Shown here: positions 50,031-58,137 of the stretch, piece after piece
Layout: each line of letters begins with the position of its first letter
Position numbering within the stretch: position 1 is the stretch's first letter
Assembly: GCA_034926865.1 (NCBI GenBank)
Contig: JAYFQP010000016.1
Location: 1 to 64,000, forward strand
Direction of reading: 5' to 3'
DNA from: RGIG1902 sp034926865
GTDB taxonomy: Bacteria; Bacillota; Clostridia; Oscillospirales; Butyricicoccaceae
DNA length: 64,000 bases
Position numbers and translations under genes: made by a program
The notes under the pieces: model-generated
Databases searched by the model: none
The model's input: only the letters and a program-made list of their open reading frames with translations
Told to the model about the DNA's origin: nothing

Positions 50031-51271
50031 GCCAAACAAAGAACAAAGTGTTTTACGGCTGGTATGTTGTAGCCGCGGGATGTGCCATAATGGCTATGAC
50101 TATGGGAATAATCATGAATTGCTTTGGGCAGTTTATAAAACCCGTATGCACAGATATGGGCTTTACCCGGCAGCAGATGAGCATGAACCAGACGCTGATG
50201 GCTGTTGTTTCAATGGTGATGGCGACTATGTGGGGTAAGCTCTATAAAAAGATCAATCTTCACAGGTGGATGTCTGTGGCCGCAGTTTTGACTCCTGTTT
50301 TCTATTTTTGCTATTCTTTTGCCAGAAATATATATGAGTTTTATGCCGTAACCATTTTGATGAGCGTTGCCTATTGTATCATATCGATGCTTGTATTCAC
50401 TTATATCATCGGCAACTGGTTCCATAAGAACAGAGGCGTTGCAATAGGCTTGGCTTCAATGGGAAGCGGCATAGGGGCCATGGTGATGAACACTGTGATA
50501 AGCCAGATGATACTCAGTTACGGCTGGCGCTCGACATACCGCATACTGGCTGTGATGATATTTGTGGTCGTCGTTCCCGCAATAATCTTTATCGTAAGAG
50601 AGCGCCCTTCAGATAAGGGGCTGCTTCCCTACGGCCACGAGGAAGAGCCTGAGGATAAGGAAGGATCAGAGGCCGCGCCTGCTTTTGAGGGCTTCACGTT
50701 TGCTCAGGCCAGGAAAATGCCTGTGTTCTGGGGCGTAGTGATCAGCAGTATAGGTCTTGTAATGGCTATATGTATGTTTTACCAGACACTTTCCCCGCAT
50801 TTGAGCGATAACGGGTATTCCGTTACTTTTGCGGCGGTCATGACCTCTGTCTCGATGGGAGCTTTGGCTGTAGGCAAGGTGGCCCTTGGCAGGCTGTTTG
50901 ACAAGCTGGGGACAAGGAAAGCCGCGTTCATCGCATGCATATGCACACTTATAGGTCTTATCGGCATGATATTTTGTCAATACAATCTTGCACTTGTGGC
51001 CATTATAGTTGGCGTAGGGCTTGGGTGCTCCTTTGGGGCGATATGCATGCCGATTATAACGCAGAACATATTTGGAATGAAGGATTATAACTCGATTTAC
51101 GGGATGCTCTCGGCAGCAACCGGTCTGGGTTCTGCCATAGCTCCTATCATCAGCGGGCGCACCTATGACGTTTATAAAAGTTATGACCCTGTTTATATAG
51201 CCGCGGCGCTGATAACGCTGGCGGGAATCATAATTCTTATGCTTGCGCTGCCTAAGAAAGACAACGCATAA
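50027..51271 (+). CDS. MFS transporter, oxalate/formate-antiporter-like (copy 2 of 3)
   Basis: 414 residues, same architecture as copy 1 (FYGWYVVAAGCAIMAM, MGSGIGAMVMN, HLSDNGYSVTFAAVM). Its ATG overlaps the previous stop by four bases. Sequence differs throughout, most in the central loop, so the copies are old duplicates and may handle different organic acids or amino-acid products. Confidence 0.88.
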   Translation: MSQTKNKVFYGWYVVAAGCAIMAMTMGIIMNCFGQFIKPVCTDMGFTRQQMSMNQTLMAVVSMVMATMWGKLYKKINLHRWMSVAAVLTPVFYFCYSFARNIYEFYAVTILMSVAYCIISMLVFTYIIGNWFHKNRGVAIGLASMGSGIGAMVMNTVISQMILSYGWRSTYRILAVMIFVVVVPAIIFIVRERPSDKGLLPYGHEEEPEDKEGSEAAPAFEGFTFAQARKMPVFWGVVISSIGLVMAICMFYQTLSPHLSDNGYSVTFAAVMTSVSMGALAVGKVALGRLFDKLGTRKAAFIACICTLIGLIGMIFCQYNLALVAIIVGVGLGCSFGAICMPIITQNIFGMKDYNSIYGMLSAATGLGSAIAPIISGRTYDVYKSYDPVYIAAALITLAGIIILMLALPKKDNA

Positions 51272-51280
51272 GGGGTCAAA

Positions 51281-52534
51281 ATGAATACAGACAGCAATAA
51301 AAAAGGCGTTTTTTACGGATGGGTAATAGTTTTTGCCGGAATTTTGATTATGTCGACGGTTATTGGCATAGGATGGAACTGCTTTGGGCAGTTTATAAAG
51401 CCGGTATGTGCTGATATGGGATTTACGCGCCAACAGATGAGCGCCAATATGACGATCCTCTCTTTGATGCAGATGGGTATAAACTTTTCGTGGGGATATG
51501 TGCTTCGGCATCTGTCTCTTCGCAAGATGATGAGGGTATCTGCCATTGCGTTTCCTGTGGCCTATTACTGCTTCTCGCTTGCACACAGCTTGCCTGTTTT
51601 TTATGCCTGCTCGCTTGTGGTCGGCCTGACAATGTCGATTCTGACGACACTGTCATTTTCGCTGATACTTAGCAACTGGTTTTATGAGAAGCGGGGAATG
51701 GCTATAGGGATAGCCTTTATGGGAACAGGCATCGGGGGGATGATTTTCAACCCTCTTGCCGCGAGTCTTATCGAAAACTATGGCTGGCGTATTGCCTACA
51801 AGGTACTTGCCGTCATAATATTTGCGGCAACTATAGTATCAGTCTTTTTCCTTATAAAGCTTAGGCCGGAGGAAAAGGGGCTTAAAGCCCTGGGCTATGA
51901 AAAGGCTCATCGGGAGGGAGGCCCGGCCCCGGAAGAAGAGGGCCAAAGTTTCCGCGAGCTGATAAAAACGGCCCGGTTCAGGGCTGTTTGCTTATGCGTA
52001 TGTTTTGCCACAACCGCCATAGGGAGCATGACACAGTGTATGTCACCTCACCTTACCGATAACGGCTATTCAGCTACGATGGCGGCGTTTATGGTATCTT
52101 TCTGCATGGCGGCTTTGGCTGTTGGGAAGATGTCGCTTGGCATAGTGTACGACAAGCTTGGAACACGGCGCTCTACGCTGCTCTCGATATTCTGCGGCAC
52201 CCTTGGGATAATCGGCATGGTATTCTGCCGTGTGACATATGTCCTTCCTCTGATAGTCATTGGTCAGTGTTTAGGTTCGTCTTTCGGAACTGTGGGCGTT
52301 CCCATAATAACGCAGAATCTTTTCGGAAGAAAAGATTACAGCTCAAATTTCGGCTTTATTTCGGCCTGCTCGAGCATAGGTGGGGCGGTATCTCCGCTTA
52401 TCAACGGAGCGGCTTATGACAGGCTAGGAAGTTATAATCCTGCTTTTTCGCTATGGGTCGTGCTGCTTGTGATTTCCTGCGTTGTATTTTATATTGTTCT
52501 GCCAAGGGAGAAAAAGGTGTCACAGGGAGTTTAA
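51281..52534 (+). CDS. MFS transporter, oxalate/formate-antiporter-like (copy 3 of 3)
   Basis: 417 residues, again with FYGWVIVFAGILIMST, MGTGIGGMIFNP and HLTDNGYSATMAAFM. It starts nine bases after copy 2 and completes the operon. No enzyme gene is in the operon to suggest the substrate, and no terminator is evident before the next gene. Confidence 0.88.
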   Translation: MNTDSNKKGVFYGWVIVFAGILIMSTVIGIGWNCFGQFIKPVCADMGFTRQQMSANMTILSLMQMGINFSWGYVLRHLSLRKMMRVSAIAFPVAYYCFSLAHSLPVFYACSLVVGLTMSILTTLSFSLILSNWFYEKRGMAIGIAFMGTGIGGMIFNPLAASLIENYGWRIAYKVLAVIIFAATIVSVFFLIKLRPEEKGLKALGYEKAHREGGPAPEEEGQSFRELIKTARFRAVCLCVCFATTAIGSMTQCMSPHLTDNGYSATMAAFMVSFCMAALAVGKMSLGIVYDKLGTRRSTLLSIFCGTLGIIGMVFCRVTYVLPLIVIGQCLGSSFGTVGVPIITQNLFGRKDYSSNFGFISACSSIGGAVSPLINGAAYDRLGSYNPAFSLWVVLLVISCVVFYIVLPREKKVSQGV

Positions 52535-52645
52535 TGTACAGCCATGTTTTGATTGTTCTTGGGCTGTGCTTTGGGTATAGAGTTTTTATTATAAGGCTTT
52601 TCGACAAAACTAATAAAGGGGAAATCTGATTTCCAGGGGGTAATT

Positions 52646-54130
52646 ATGAAGAGGACAGGCTTTGACAACGATGCTTATATAAAGCGTCAGTCCGGCGAGA
52701 TAATCAAGAGAATAGGGAGGTTCGGCGGAAAGCTTTACCTTGAGTTCGGCGGAAAGCTTTATGATGATTATCACGCTTCCCGCGTTCTCCCGGGTTTTCA
52801 GCCCGACAGCAAGCTTAAGATGCTTAGGATGATATCTGACCAGGTGGAGATAATAATCGCCATATCGGCGGTTGATATAGAAAAGAATAAGATTCGCGGA
52901 GATCTGGGCATAACATACGATACAGATGTTATTAGGCTTATTGACGCATTCAGGGGCTTTGACCTCTATGTGGGAAGCGTTGTGATAACTCAATACAGCG
53001 GCCAGCCCTCGGCAGAGGCCTTTAAGGCAAAAATGGAGCGCCTTGGAATGCCCGTATATCTTCATTATCCTATTGAGGGATATCCCACTAACGTGCAGAT
53101 GATTGTGAGTGAAGAGGGCTATGGGAAGAACCAGTATATTGAGACGTCCCGCCCTTTGGTTGTTGTAACTGCGCCAGGGCCAGGAAGCGGAAAGATGGCC
53201 ACATGCTTAAGCCAGCTTTATCATGAGAATAAAAGGGGAATACAGGCGGGGTATGCAAAGTTCGAGACCTTCCCCATATGGAATATGCCGCTTAAGCATC
53301 CCGTAAATCTTGCATATGAGGCCGCAACAGCCGATCTCAACGATGTAAATATGATAGACCCCTATCATCTTGACGCATATGGCATAACAACAGTCAATTA
53401 TAACAGGGATATCGAGATATTCCCCGTTTTGAGAGCCATGTTCAGGCGCATATATGGCGAATGTCCGTATAAATCCCCTACAGATATGGGGGTAAATATG
53501 GCAGGATATTGTATAACGGATGATGCTGCTGTCTCGGAGGCTTCGTGCCAGGAGATCATACGCAGATATTACAAAGCTATGTCGGACTATCGTAAGGGCC
53601 TCTGCTCAGATGAGCCGATGAACAAGATAGAGATGCTGATGGAGGAGCGGGGGCTTACACGCGATGCGCGCCCTGTTATAAAAGCAGCTCTTGACAGAGA
53701 GCAGGAAACTGGATCGCCTGCAATCGCCATACAGCTTAGTGACGGAAGGATAGCCACGGGCAAGACAAGCGAGCTTATGGGCCCGGCATCTGCGGCGCTG
53801 CTCAACGCCGTAAAGGTTTTGGAGGGGACGCCGCGGTCTGTCCATTTCATTTCGCCCGAAACGATATCGCCAATACAGCGGCTTAAGGTAAATCTGCTTG
53901 GCGGCAAAAACCCTCGCCTGCATTCAGACGAAATACTGATAGCCCTCAGCATGAGCGCCGCAACCGACAAAAATGCAGAGCGCGCCTTTGTGCGCCTTGC
54001 TGATTTGAGAGGCTGTGAGGCGCATTCGACGGTGCTTCTTTCTTCGGTGGACGAAGACATATACAGAAGGCTTGGCATAAACCTAACATGTGAGCCGAGA
54101 TACGAGAGCAAGAGGCTCTTTTATAAATAG
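52646..54130 (+). CDS. DUF1846 domain-containing protein
   Basis: 494 residues, full length for the DUF1846 family, a conserved cytosolic protein of Firmicutes and related bacteria whose structure is known but whose role is not established. Visible blocks: GFDNDAYIKRQSGEIIKRI at the N-terminus, VVVTAPGPGSGKMATCLSQLYHE (a P-loop-like Gly-Ser-Gly-Lys turn near residue 177), YAKFETFPIWNMPLKHPVNLAYEAATADL, and DMGVNMAGYCI. CAGGGGGTAATT precedes the ATG. The P-loop-like segment makes nucleotide binding plausible. QueH follows 11 bases downstream, so the two are probably co-transcribed. Confidence 0.92.
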   Translation: MKRTGFDNDAYIKRQSGEIIKRIGRFGGKLYLEFGGKLYDDYHASRVLPGFQPDSKLKMLRMISDQVEIIIAISAVDIEKNKIRGDLGITYDTDVIRLIDAFRGFDLYVGSVVITQYSGQPSAEAFKAKMERLGMPVYLHYPIEGYPTNVQMIVSEEGYGKNQYIETSRPLVVVTAPGPGSGKMATCLSQLYHENKRGIQAGYAKFETFPIWNMPLKHPVNLAYEAATADLNDVNMIDPYHLDAYGITTVNYNRDIEIFPVLRAMFRRIYGECPYKSPTDMGVNMAGYCITDDAAVSEASCQEIIRRYYKAMSDYRKGLCSDEPMNKIEMLMEERGLTRDARPVIKAALDREQETGSPAIAIQLSDGRIATGKTSELMGPASAALLNAVKVLEGTPRSVHFISPETISPIQRLKVNLLGGKNPRLHSDEILIALSMSAATDKNAERAFVRLADLRGCEAHSTVLLSSVDEDIYRRLGINLTCEPRYESKRLFYK

Positions 54131-54141
54131 AGGGTGATTTA

Positions 54142-54702
54142 ATGAATACTCTTATCCATGTATGCTGTGCCCCATGCTCGATCATGTGTATTGACAGCCT
54201 GAGGCAGAAGGGGATTGAGCCTACGGCCTTCTGGTACAACATAAATATCCATCCGTTTACGGAGTATCGAAGCCGCAGGGAGGCTATGAAGTCGTATGCC
54301 GCAAGCATAGGCCTTCCGCTATTGGTCGAGGATGATTATGGATTGAGGGAGTTTGTAACCAATGTTGCGGGCGATATAGATGCAAGATGTGCTTTCTGTT
54401 ATCGCTCACGCCTTGAACGTACAGCCAAAGAGGCATATGAAAGAGGATTTGACAGCTTTACCACCTCACTTTTGATAAGCCCATATCAGAATCACGAGGC
54501 AATAGCAGCAATCGGGGCGGAGCTTGGAGATAAGTACGGCGTTAAGTTTCTTCCTGAGGATTTCAGGCCGCTTTTTCGTGAGGGGCAGGATAGAGCCAGA
54601 GCGCTTGACATCTATATGCAGAAATACTGTGGATGTGTCTTCAGTGAGGAAGACCGCTATCGCAAAAAGAAGAAGCCGTTAAAACAGCCGAAGGATATTT
54701 AG
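54142..54702 (+). CDS. queH: Epoxyqueuosine reductase QueH
   Basis: 186 residues. QueH (old DUF208) reduces epoxyqueuosine in tRNA to queuosine, the last step of that tRNA modification, using an Fe-S cluster and adjacent non-heme iron. The CCAPC motif at residues 8-12, the CAFC near residue 77 and the CGC near residue 168 provide the cluster ligands. The ending is Lys-rich. AGGGTGATTTA precedes the ATG. No other queuosine gene is in the window. Confidence 0.92.
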   Translation: MNTLIHVCCAPCSIMCIDSLRQKGIEPTAFWYNINIHPFTEYRSRREAMKSYAASIGLPLLVEDDYGLREFVTNVAGDIDARCAFCYRSRLERTAKEAYERGFDSFTTSLLISPYQNHEAIAAIGAELGDKYGVKFLPEDFRPLFREGQDRARALDIYMQKYCGCVFSEEDRYRKKKKPLKQPKDI

Positions 54703-54744
54703 CATTATATCAGGATAAAACAGGAAAAAAATCCGCGTACACAA

Positions 54745-54773
54745 TTGCTTTATTTTTTTTCCGGTGCTACAAT
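54745..54773 (+). promoter_or_regulatory. Promoter of the small FakA-like gene
   Basis: TTGCTT (54745-54750), 17-base spacer, extended TGC-TACAAT (54768-54773). Confidence 0.55.
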
Positions 54774-54818
54774 TACGTCAATATGAAGTTTTAATTGTTT
54801 AAAAGCATAGGAGGAAAT

Positions 54819-55082
54819 ATGGAAGAAAATATGGTGGATTATAAGTTTGATGTACAGCTTCTCATAGAGGGCGAGGGCCTTTCCGACGAAAAGATCACCG
54901 ATTATATTACAAGGAACATCGTCGGCAACTGCCTTTTGGTGGTAGGCGATGAGCAGCTTATAAAGATCCATTTCCACACAGATTATCCCTGGAGAGTGCT
55001 TCAGTATTGCGCTTCCATGGGAGATATCCATGATATCGTTGTGGAGAATATGGTGCGGCAGGCAAGCGGCAGGCAGGGCTGA
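54819..55082 (+). CDS. Stand-alone domain resembling the middle domain of fatty-acid kinase FakA
   Basis: 87 residues: YKFDVQLLIEGEGLSDEKI, then NCLLVVGDEQLIKIHFHTDYPWRVLQYCASMGDIHDIVVENM. This matches the segment of FakA/DAK2-type proteins that follows the kinase domain (the GDSLVVVGDDxxVKVHVHTNxPxxVL pattern), but here neither the kinase nor the C-terminal DegV-like part is present. AGGAGGAAAT precedes the ATG at 54819; the frame continues upstream but without a proper start. Function unknown; it may modulate a FakA/FakB system encoded elsewhere. Own promoter. Confidence 0.7.
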   Translation: MEENMVDYKFDVQLLIEGEGLSDEKITDYITRNIVGNCLLVVGDEQLIKIHFHTDYPWRVLQYCASMGDIHDIVVENMVRQASGRQG

Positions 55083-55398
55083 ACATTTGCGCAGGCTTTG
55101 CAGTAAACGAATAAGCAGGTGTGCATTCTGCACACCCATAGGGCCACAGGATTTGTTATAATTGAGTTATGACTTTATTGAGCCTGTTACTTTTGGAGTA
55201 AAAGACAGAGCAAAACGGCGGGATGGCGGCGCTGCCCTTGCCTTATATGCTTTCGCGGGGAAAAGGCTGTAAAATAGTTTATGGTTTTTATTCTGCAGGA
55301 TAAGGCAACACGGACGTGCTTTTAATATGACGTTCCGTGTTGCCTTGTTTTATTTCTGCGTGGCAGATTGTCAATATAAATATCAGGAGGTAAAGACC
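55083..55398. other. Intergenic region with two hairpins
   Basis: 316 bases. A small GGTGTGC-ATTCT-GCACACC hairpin (55117-55135) may end the FakA-like gene, and a long hairpin with a T-rich tail (55302-55352) lies before the next gene. A TATAAT at 55157-55162 lacks a good -35. No gene seen. Confidence 0.5.
55302..55352 (+). terminator. Long hairpin with T-rich tail upstream of the 55399 gene
   Basis: AAGGCAACACGGA pairs with TCCGTGTTGCCTT; an inner ACGT/ACGT helix lengthens it; TTGTTTTATTT follows. It sits only ~50 bases before the next start codon, so it is either a terminator of upstream transcripts or a leader attenuator. Confidence 0.6.
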
Positions 55399-56250
55399 AT
55401 GAGCATTTTTGATAAATTTTTTAAGAAGCAAGCGTCTTCATGCCCTGCGAAACAACCAAACCCGGTACAGTCTCAAACTCAGGATAATAACTTGACTGAT
55501 GCCGGTCGGAACACGAAAAATATGTCGCCCGATGAATATATCAGGCATGCCCAGAGCCTGATACCGAACGAACGCATTGAATACTATTTCGCTATAAAAG
55601 ACAAGATAGATGACTCATGGACGCCTCAGCAGAAAGCGAAGCTTTGCTGTTCCATTGCAGGCGCGGCGAGGGCAGGTCTTGCCGACGCCAGATACAGAGA
55701 GGGTAATTTAGGGATGGCGTTTTATGCGTCTCAGCTTTATTATGACCCTGACCCTAACAGCCTCGGATGGTCTGTTTTCAGGCATTATGGGTTCAACAAG
55801 GCTACTGCTGAGACAGCGGCTCGCTTGCATGAAGCTTATCCTCTGCCTAAGAACATAGATGAAGCGCAAAACTACAGTGTTCCTATTTTGACTAATGCCG
55901 AACCAAAGGCCCAAAATGGTGAAGGGAAGAAGATACGCCATATTGTCTGTCTTTGTTATGACGCACCATACATAAATTCTTTAAAGCCTCAGATGCAAGA
56001 TTTTATCCTGAAGGCGGAGCAGAGTCGCGGAAGTGTTCTCACTCCCGCTTCGCGCATAACTTTTGACAGTTTTTATGACAACGCCTCTTTGGAGCAGACC
56101 GATATGATTCGTCAGAAGCTGCAGCAGATATATGTGCCTGTTTATCAGCAGAATATCATGTATGAGCTTGCCGACAAAACTGTGGCCCGTGAGGTTCAGC
56201 AAAAAGACGGGCATACGCTGGTCAAATATTTTGTGCTTTACGAGGGATAA
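55399..56250 (+). CDS. Hypothetical protein
   Basis: 283 residues, no signal peptide, not recognised. It begins with a short basic helix (MSIFDKFFKKQ) and a Gln/Asn/Pro-rich linker; the body is helical with a repeat-like middle (KAKLCCSIAGAARAGLADARYREGNLGMAFYASQLYYDPDP) and a C-terminal alpha/beta part (HIVCLCYDAPYINSLKPQMQDFI). AGGAGGTAAAGACC fixes the ATG at 55399; the ORF runs further upstream only through the hairpin region. The stop is one base before the next gene, so they form an operon. Confidence 0.65.
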   Translation: MSIFDKFFKKQASSCPAKQPNPVQSQTQDNNLTDAGRNTKNMSPDEYIRHAQSLIPNERIEYYFAIKDKIDDSWTPQQKAKLCCSIAGAARAGLADARYREGNLGMAFYASQLYYDPDPNSLGWSVFRHYGFNKATAETAARLHEAYPLPKNIDEAQNYSVPILTNAEPKAQNGEGKKIRHIVCLCYDAPYINSLKPQMQDFILKAEQSRGSVLTPASRITFDSFYDNASLEQTDMIRQKLQQIYVPVYQQNIMYELADKTVAREVQQKDGHTLVKYFVLYEG

Positions 56251-56251
56251 G

Positions 56252-57097
56252 ATGAAAAAGCTGTATATTCTTTTGCTGGCGGTTTTTATGTGCGCCAGCC
56301 TATCGGGTTGCGGCGAAAAGGAGCTTCAGACCTCAGATGAAGGCGAAGCTTCAAGTGACAGCATTTCCGGCGATACGCAGGCTGACAAGGCAGAAGCCGA
56401 GTCGGATGAGGAGACCGCGGCTTATCCCTTTGAGGACGAGGAGGGACGCACCCACTATCAGATATATCTTAATGGATCGCTTATTGAAACGGATCATGAC
56501 GCTTATTCTTATCCCGAAGAACCTGACGGGGCGTATTACCCTATAGTGGAAATATTGTCTCAGATGGGCGTAGAGTGTTTGTTTGATGAGCAAATAGAAG
56601 CTTTGGCTACCCGTGTGAATGGTCAGGTCATAACCTGCAGGAGCGACAAAACCGATATAGTTATCGGAAAAACAACTCTCGGAGGCACGGCTCCGGAGTA
56701 TCTGGACGGCTGCTTTTATGTTCCCAGCTTTGTCTTTATGCACATTATTGACGCTGTCGTGGATTTCAACAGCGATCGGAGCGGCGTGACAATAACCACA
56801 GATACCGTTATTGATGCCTCCAAATCGGGGACGGATGGATTGTCGATATCTTCTCAGTCGGTTTTCTTATTGGGGGAGCCTGTTTGCACAGGATCAGAGG
56901 CCTGCCCAACCTGCGGGGGAACAGGCAGGGCCGTTTGTACATTATGTTCTGGAACTGGCAGTTCTACGCAGTATTCCCAGACGAGAGATCCCATATCGGG
57001 GCAATATGCCATAAGGAGCACGAGAGTGTTCTGTTCACGCTGCGGAGGCAGCGGGCGAGCTGTTTGCCCCACCTGCGGCGGCACGGGGAGAAAATAG
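56252..57097 (+). CDS. Exported lipoprotein with copper-amine-oxidase-N-like domain and DnaJ-type zinc repeats
   Basis: 281 residues. Signal peptide with lipobox (ASLSGCG, Cys near residue 21), an acidic low-complexity linker (about 25-60), then a domain resembling the copper amine oxidase N-terminal fold common on Firmicute surface proteins (YYPIVEILSQMGVECLFDEQIEALATRVNGQVI, then YVPSFVFMHIIDAVVDFN). The C-terminus has four CxxCxGxG-type motifs (CPTCGGTG, CTLCSGTG, CSRCGGSG, CPTCGGTG), the zinc-binding pattern of DnaJ, ending six residues or fewer from the stop. DnaJ is cytosolic, so this placement outside the membrane is odd. Start at 56252, one base after the previous stop; weak ribosome site (GAGGGATAAG). 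Confidence 0.75.
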   Translation: MKKLYILLLAVFMCASLSGCGEKELQTSDEGEASSDSISGDTQADKAEAESDEETAAYPFEDEEGRTHYQIYLNGSLIETDHDAYSYPEEPDGAYYPIVEILSQMGVECLFDEQIEALATRVNGQVITCRSDKTDIVIGKTTLGGTAPEYLDGCFYVPSFVFMHIIDAVVDFNSDRSGVTITTDTVIDASKSGTDGLSISSQSVFLLGEPVCTGSEACPTCGGTGRAVCTLCSGTGSSTQYSQTRDPISGQYAIRSTRVFCSRCGGSGRAVCPTCGGTGRK

Positions 57098-57127
57098 ATG
57101 TATGGAATAAAGCGGGGAGGTAAGAAG

Positions 57128-57454
57128 ATGGCAAGAAAAGTGCTTTGCCCCCATTGCGGTTTGAGCAGCGAGTATGAAAGCGAAGAGGAAACCCACTGCG
57201 GCTTTTGCCTCAGGGACTTTACTATTGACTCGCATGATTTTCAGAACGTCAGGTTTATCGAGAGCAACGACGGTTATCACAGCTGGTATTCTCAGCCTAC
57301 GGCATATCATATGATCTATGAATGTTTAAGCTATCCGGATAAATGTGACGAGTGCATACATTTTGGCGGCACTTTTTGCAGAAATGGAAGGATAGATAAA
57401 AGGCTGGAGCGTTCGACTTGTATAGGAGATACCCCGCTGAGCGGCATGAAGTGA
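57128..57454 (+). CDS. Small zinc-ribbon protein of unknown function
   Basis: 108 residues. An N-terminal zinc ribbon (CPHCG near residue 7, CGFC near residue 27) and a second Cys group (CDECIHFGGTFC, then a later single Cys). Not recognised otherwise. GGGGAGGTAAGAAG precedes the ATG at 57128. It follows the exported zinc-repeat lipoprotein by 30 bases and is likely the last gene of that three-gene unit. Confidence 0.65.
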   Translation: MARKVLCPHCGLSSEYESEEETHCGFCLRDFTIDSHDFQNVRFIESNDGYHSWYSQPTAYHMIYECLSYPDKCDECIHFGGTFCRNGRIDKRLERSTCIGDTPLSGMK

Positions 57455-57510
57455 TTAATGGGCGAAAGCAGTATATTTGCCGCATGATAAGCCTGCGGCA
57501 GCAGACAGAT

Positions 57511-57554
57511 AAAAATAAGGCAGCAGCTCGGCAAAAGCCGTACTGCTGTCTTTT
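57511..57554. terminator. Bidirectional terminator between convergent genes
   Basis: GCAGCAG-CT-CGGC-AAAA-GCCG-TA-CTGCTGT hairpin with a T run on the right and an A run on the left. Confidence 0.75.
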
Positions 57555-57588
57555 ATTGTTATATCGGATTTAAGCTTATTATTTCCCG

Positions 57589-58113
57589 TCAGTCATCCTT
57601 TTTTGTGTAAGCCGCGGTTATTTCGCAGATATACTGAAAGTGAAGCTGGTCTGGGTTGGCTCCGGCATAATTGACCCCAAGGATATTCTCGGGCACGAGG
57701 TTGGCGTCAAGCTGCTGGCGGTAGAGCTTTTTCAGCACGAGCACAGTTCTTGCCTCCTGAAAAGCCATGCATCCGTCAAGCTCAAACGGGGTCAGGCCGT
57801 TTGAATGCATTTTGTCCATATCTCTTCCGGAGCGGCTGCCAAGCACCTTGAGCTGAGAGCGGCAGTCGGCTTTGTCAAAAAGGGAGACTGTAAAGCAGCC
57901 ATTTGCCTCTGTGTACTCATACGTATAGCGGCTGGGGCGGACATAGACTGTGCATACGGGCCTGTTCCAAAGACAGCCCATCTGTCCCCATGAAATTGTC
58001 ATGGTATTGAAATCATCCTTTGAACCTGCCGTTAAAAGTGCCCAGCCGTCGTCAAAGAGAGATATGACATTGCCGCTTATTTCTTTGGGGTCGATCTTAC
58101 TGAAAATATGCAT
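57589..58113 (-). CDS. Flavin reductase-like FMN-binding protein
   Basis: 174-residue split-barrel flavoprotein of the flavin reductase/FMN-binding group. Typical phrases are WALLTAGSKDDFNTMTISWGQMG (phosphate-binding loop) and RPVCTVYVRPSRYTYEYTEANGCFTVSLF. Anaerobe members act as flavin or rubredoxin reductases; the partner is unknown. GAAAGGAGAAATCCCAT precedes the ATG. It is the last gene of a minus-strand series, 24 bases after ftsK. Confidence 0.82.
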   Translation of the reverse strand: MHIFSKIDPKEISGNVISLFDDGWALLTAGSKDDFNTMTISWGQMGCLWNRPVCTVYVRPSRYTYEYTEANGCFTVSLFDKADCRSQLKVLGSRSGRDMDKMHSNGLTPFELDGCMAFQEARTVLVLKKLYRQQLDANLVPENILGVNYAGANPDQLHFQYICEITAAYTKKDD

Positions 58114-58137
58114 ATGGGATTTCTCCTTTCGGTTATA

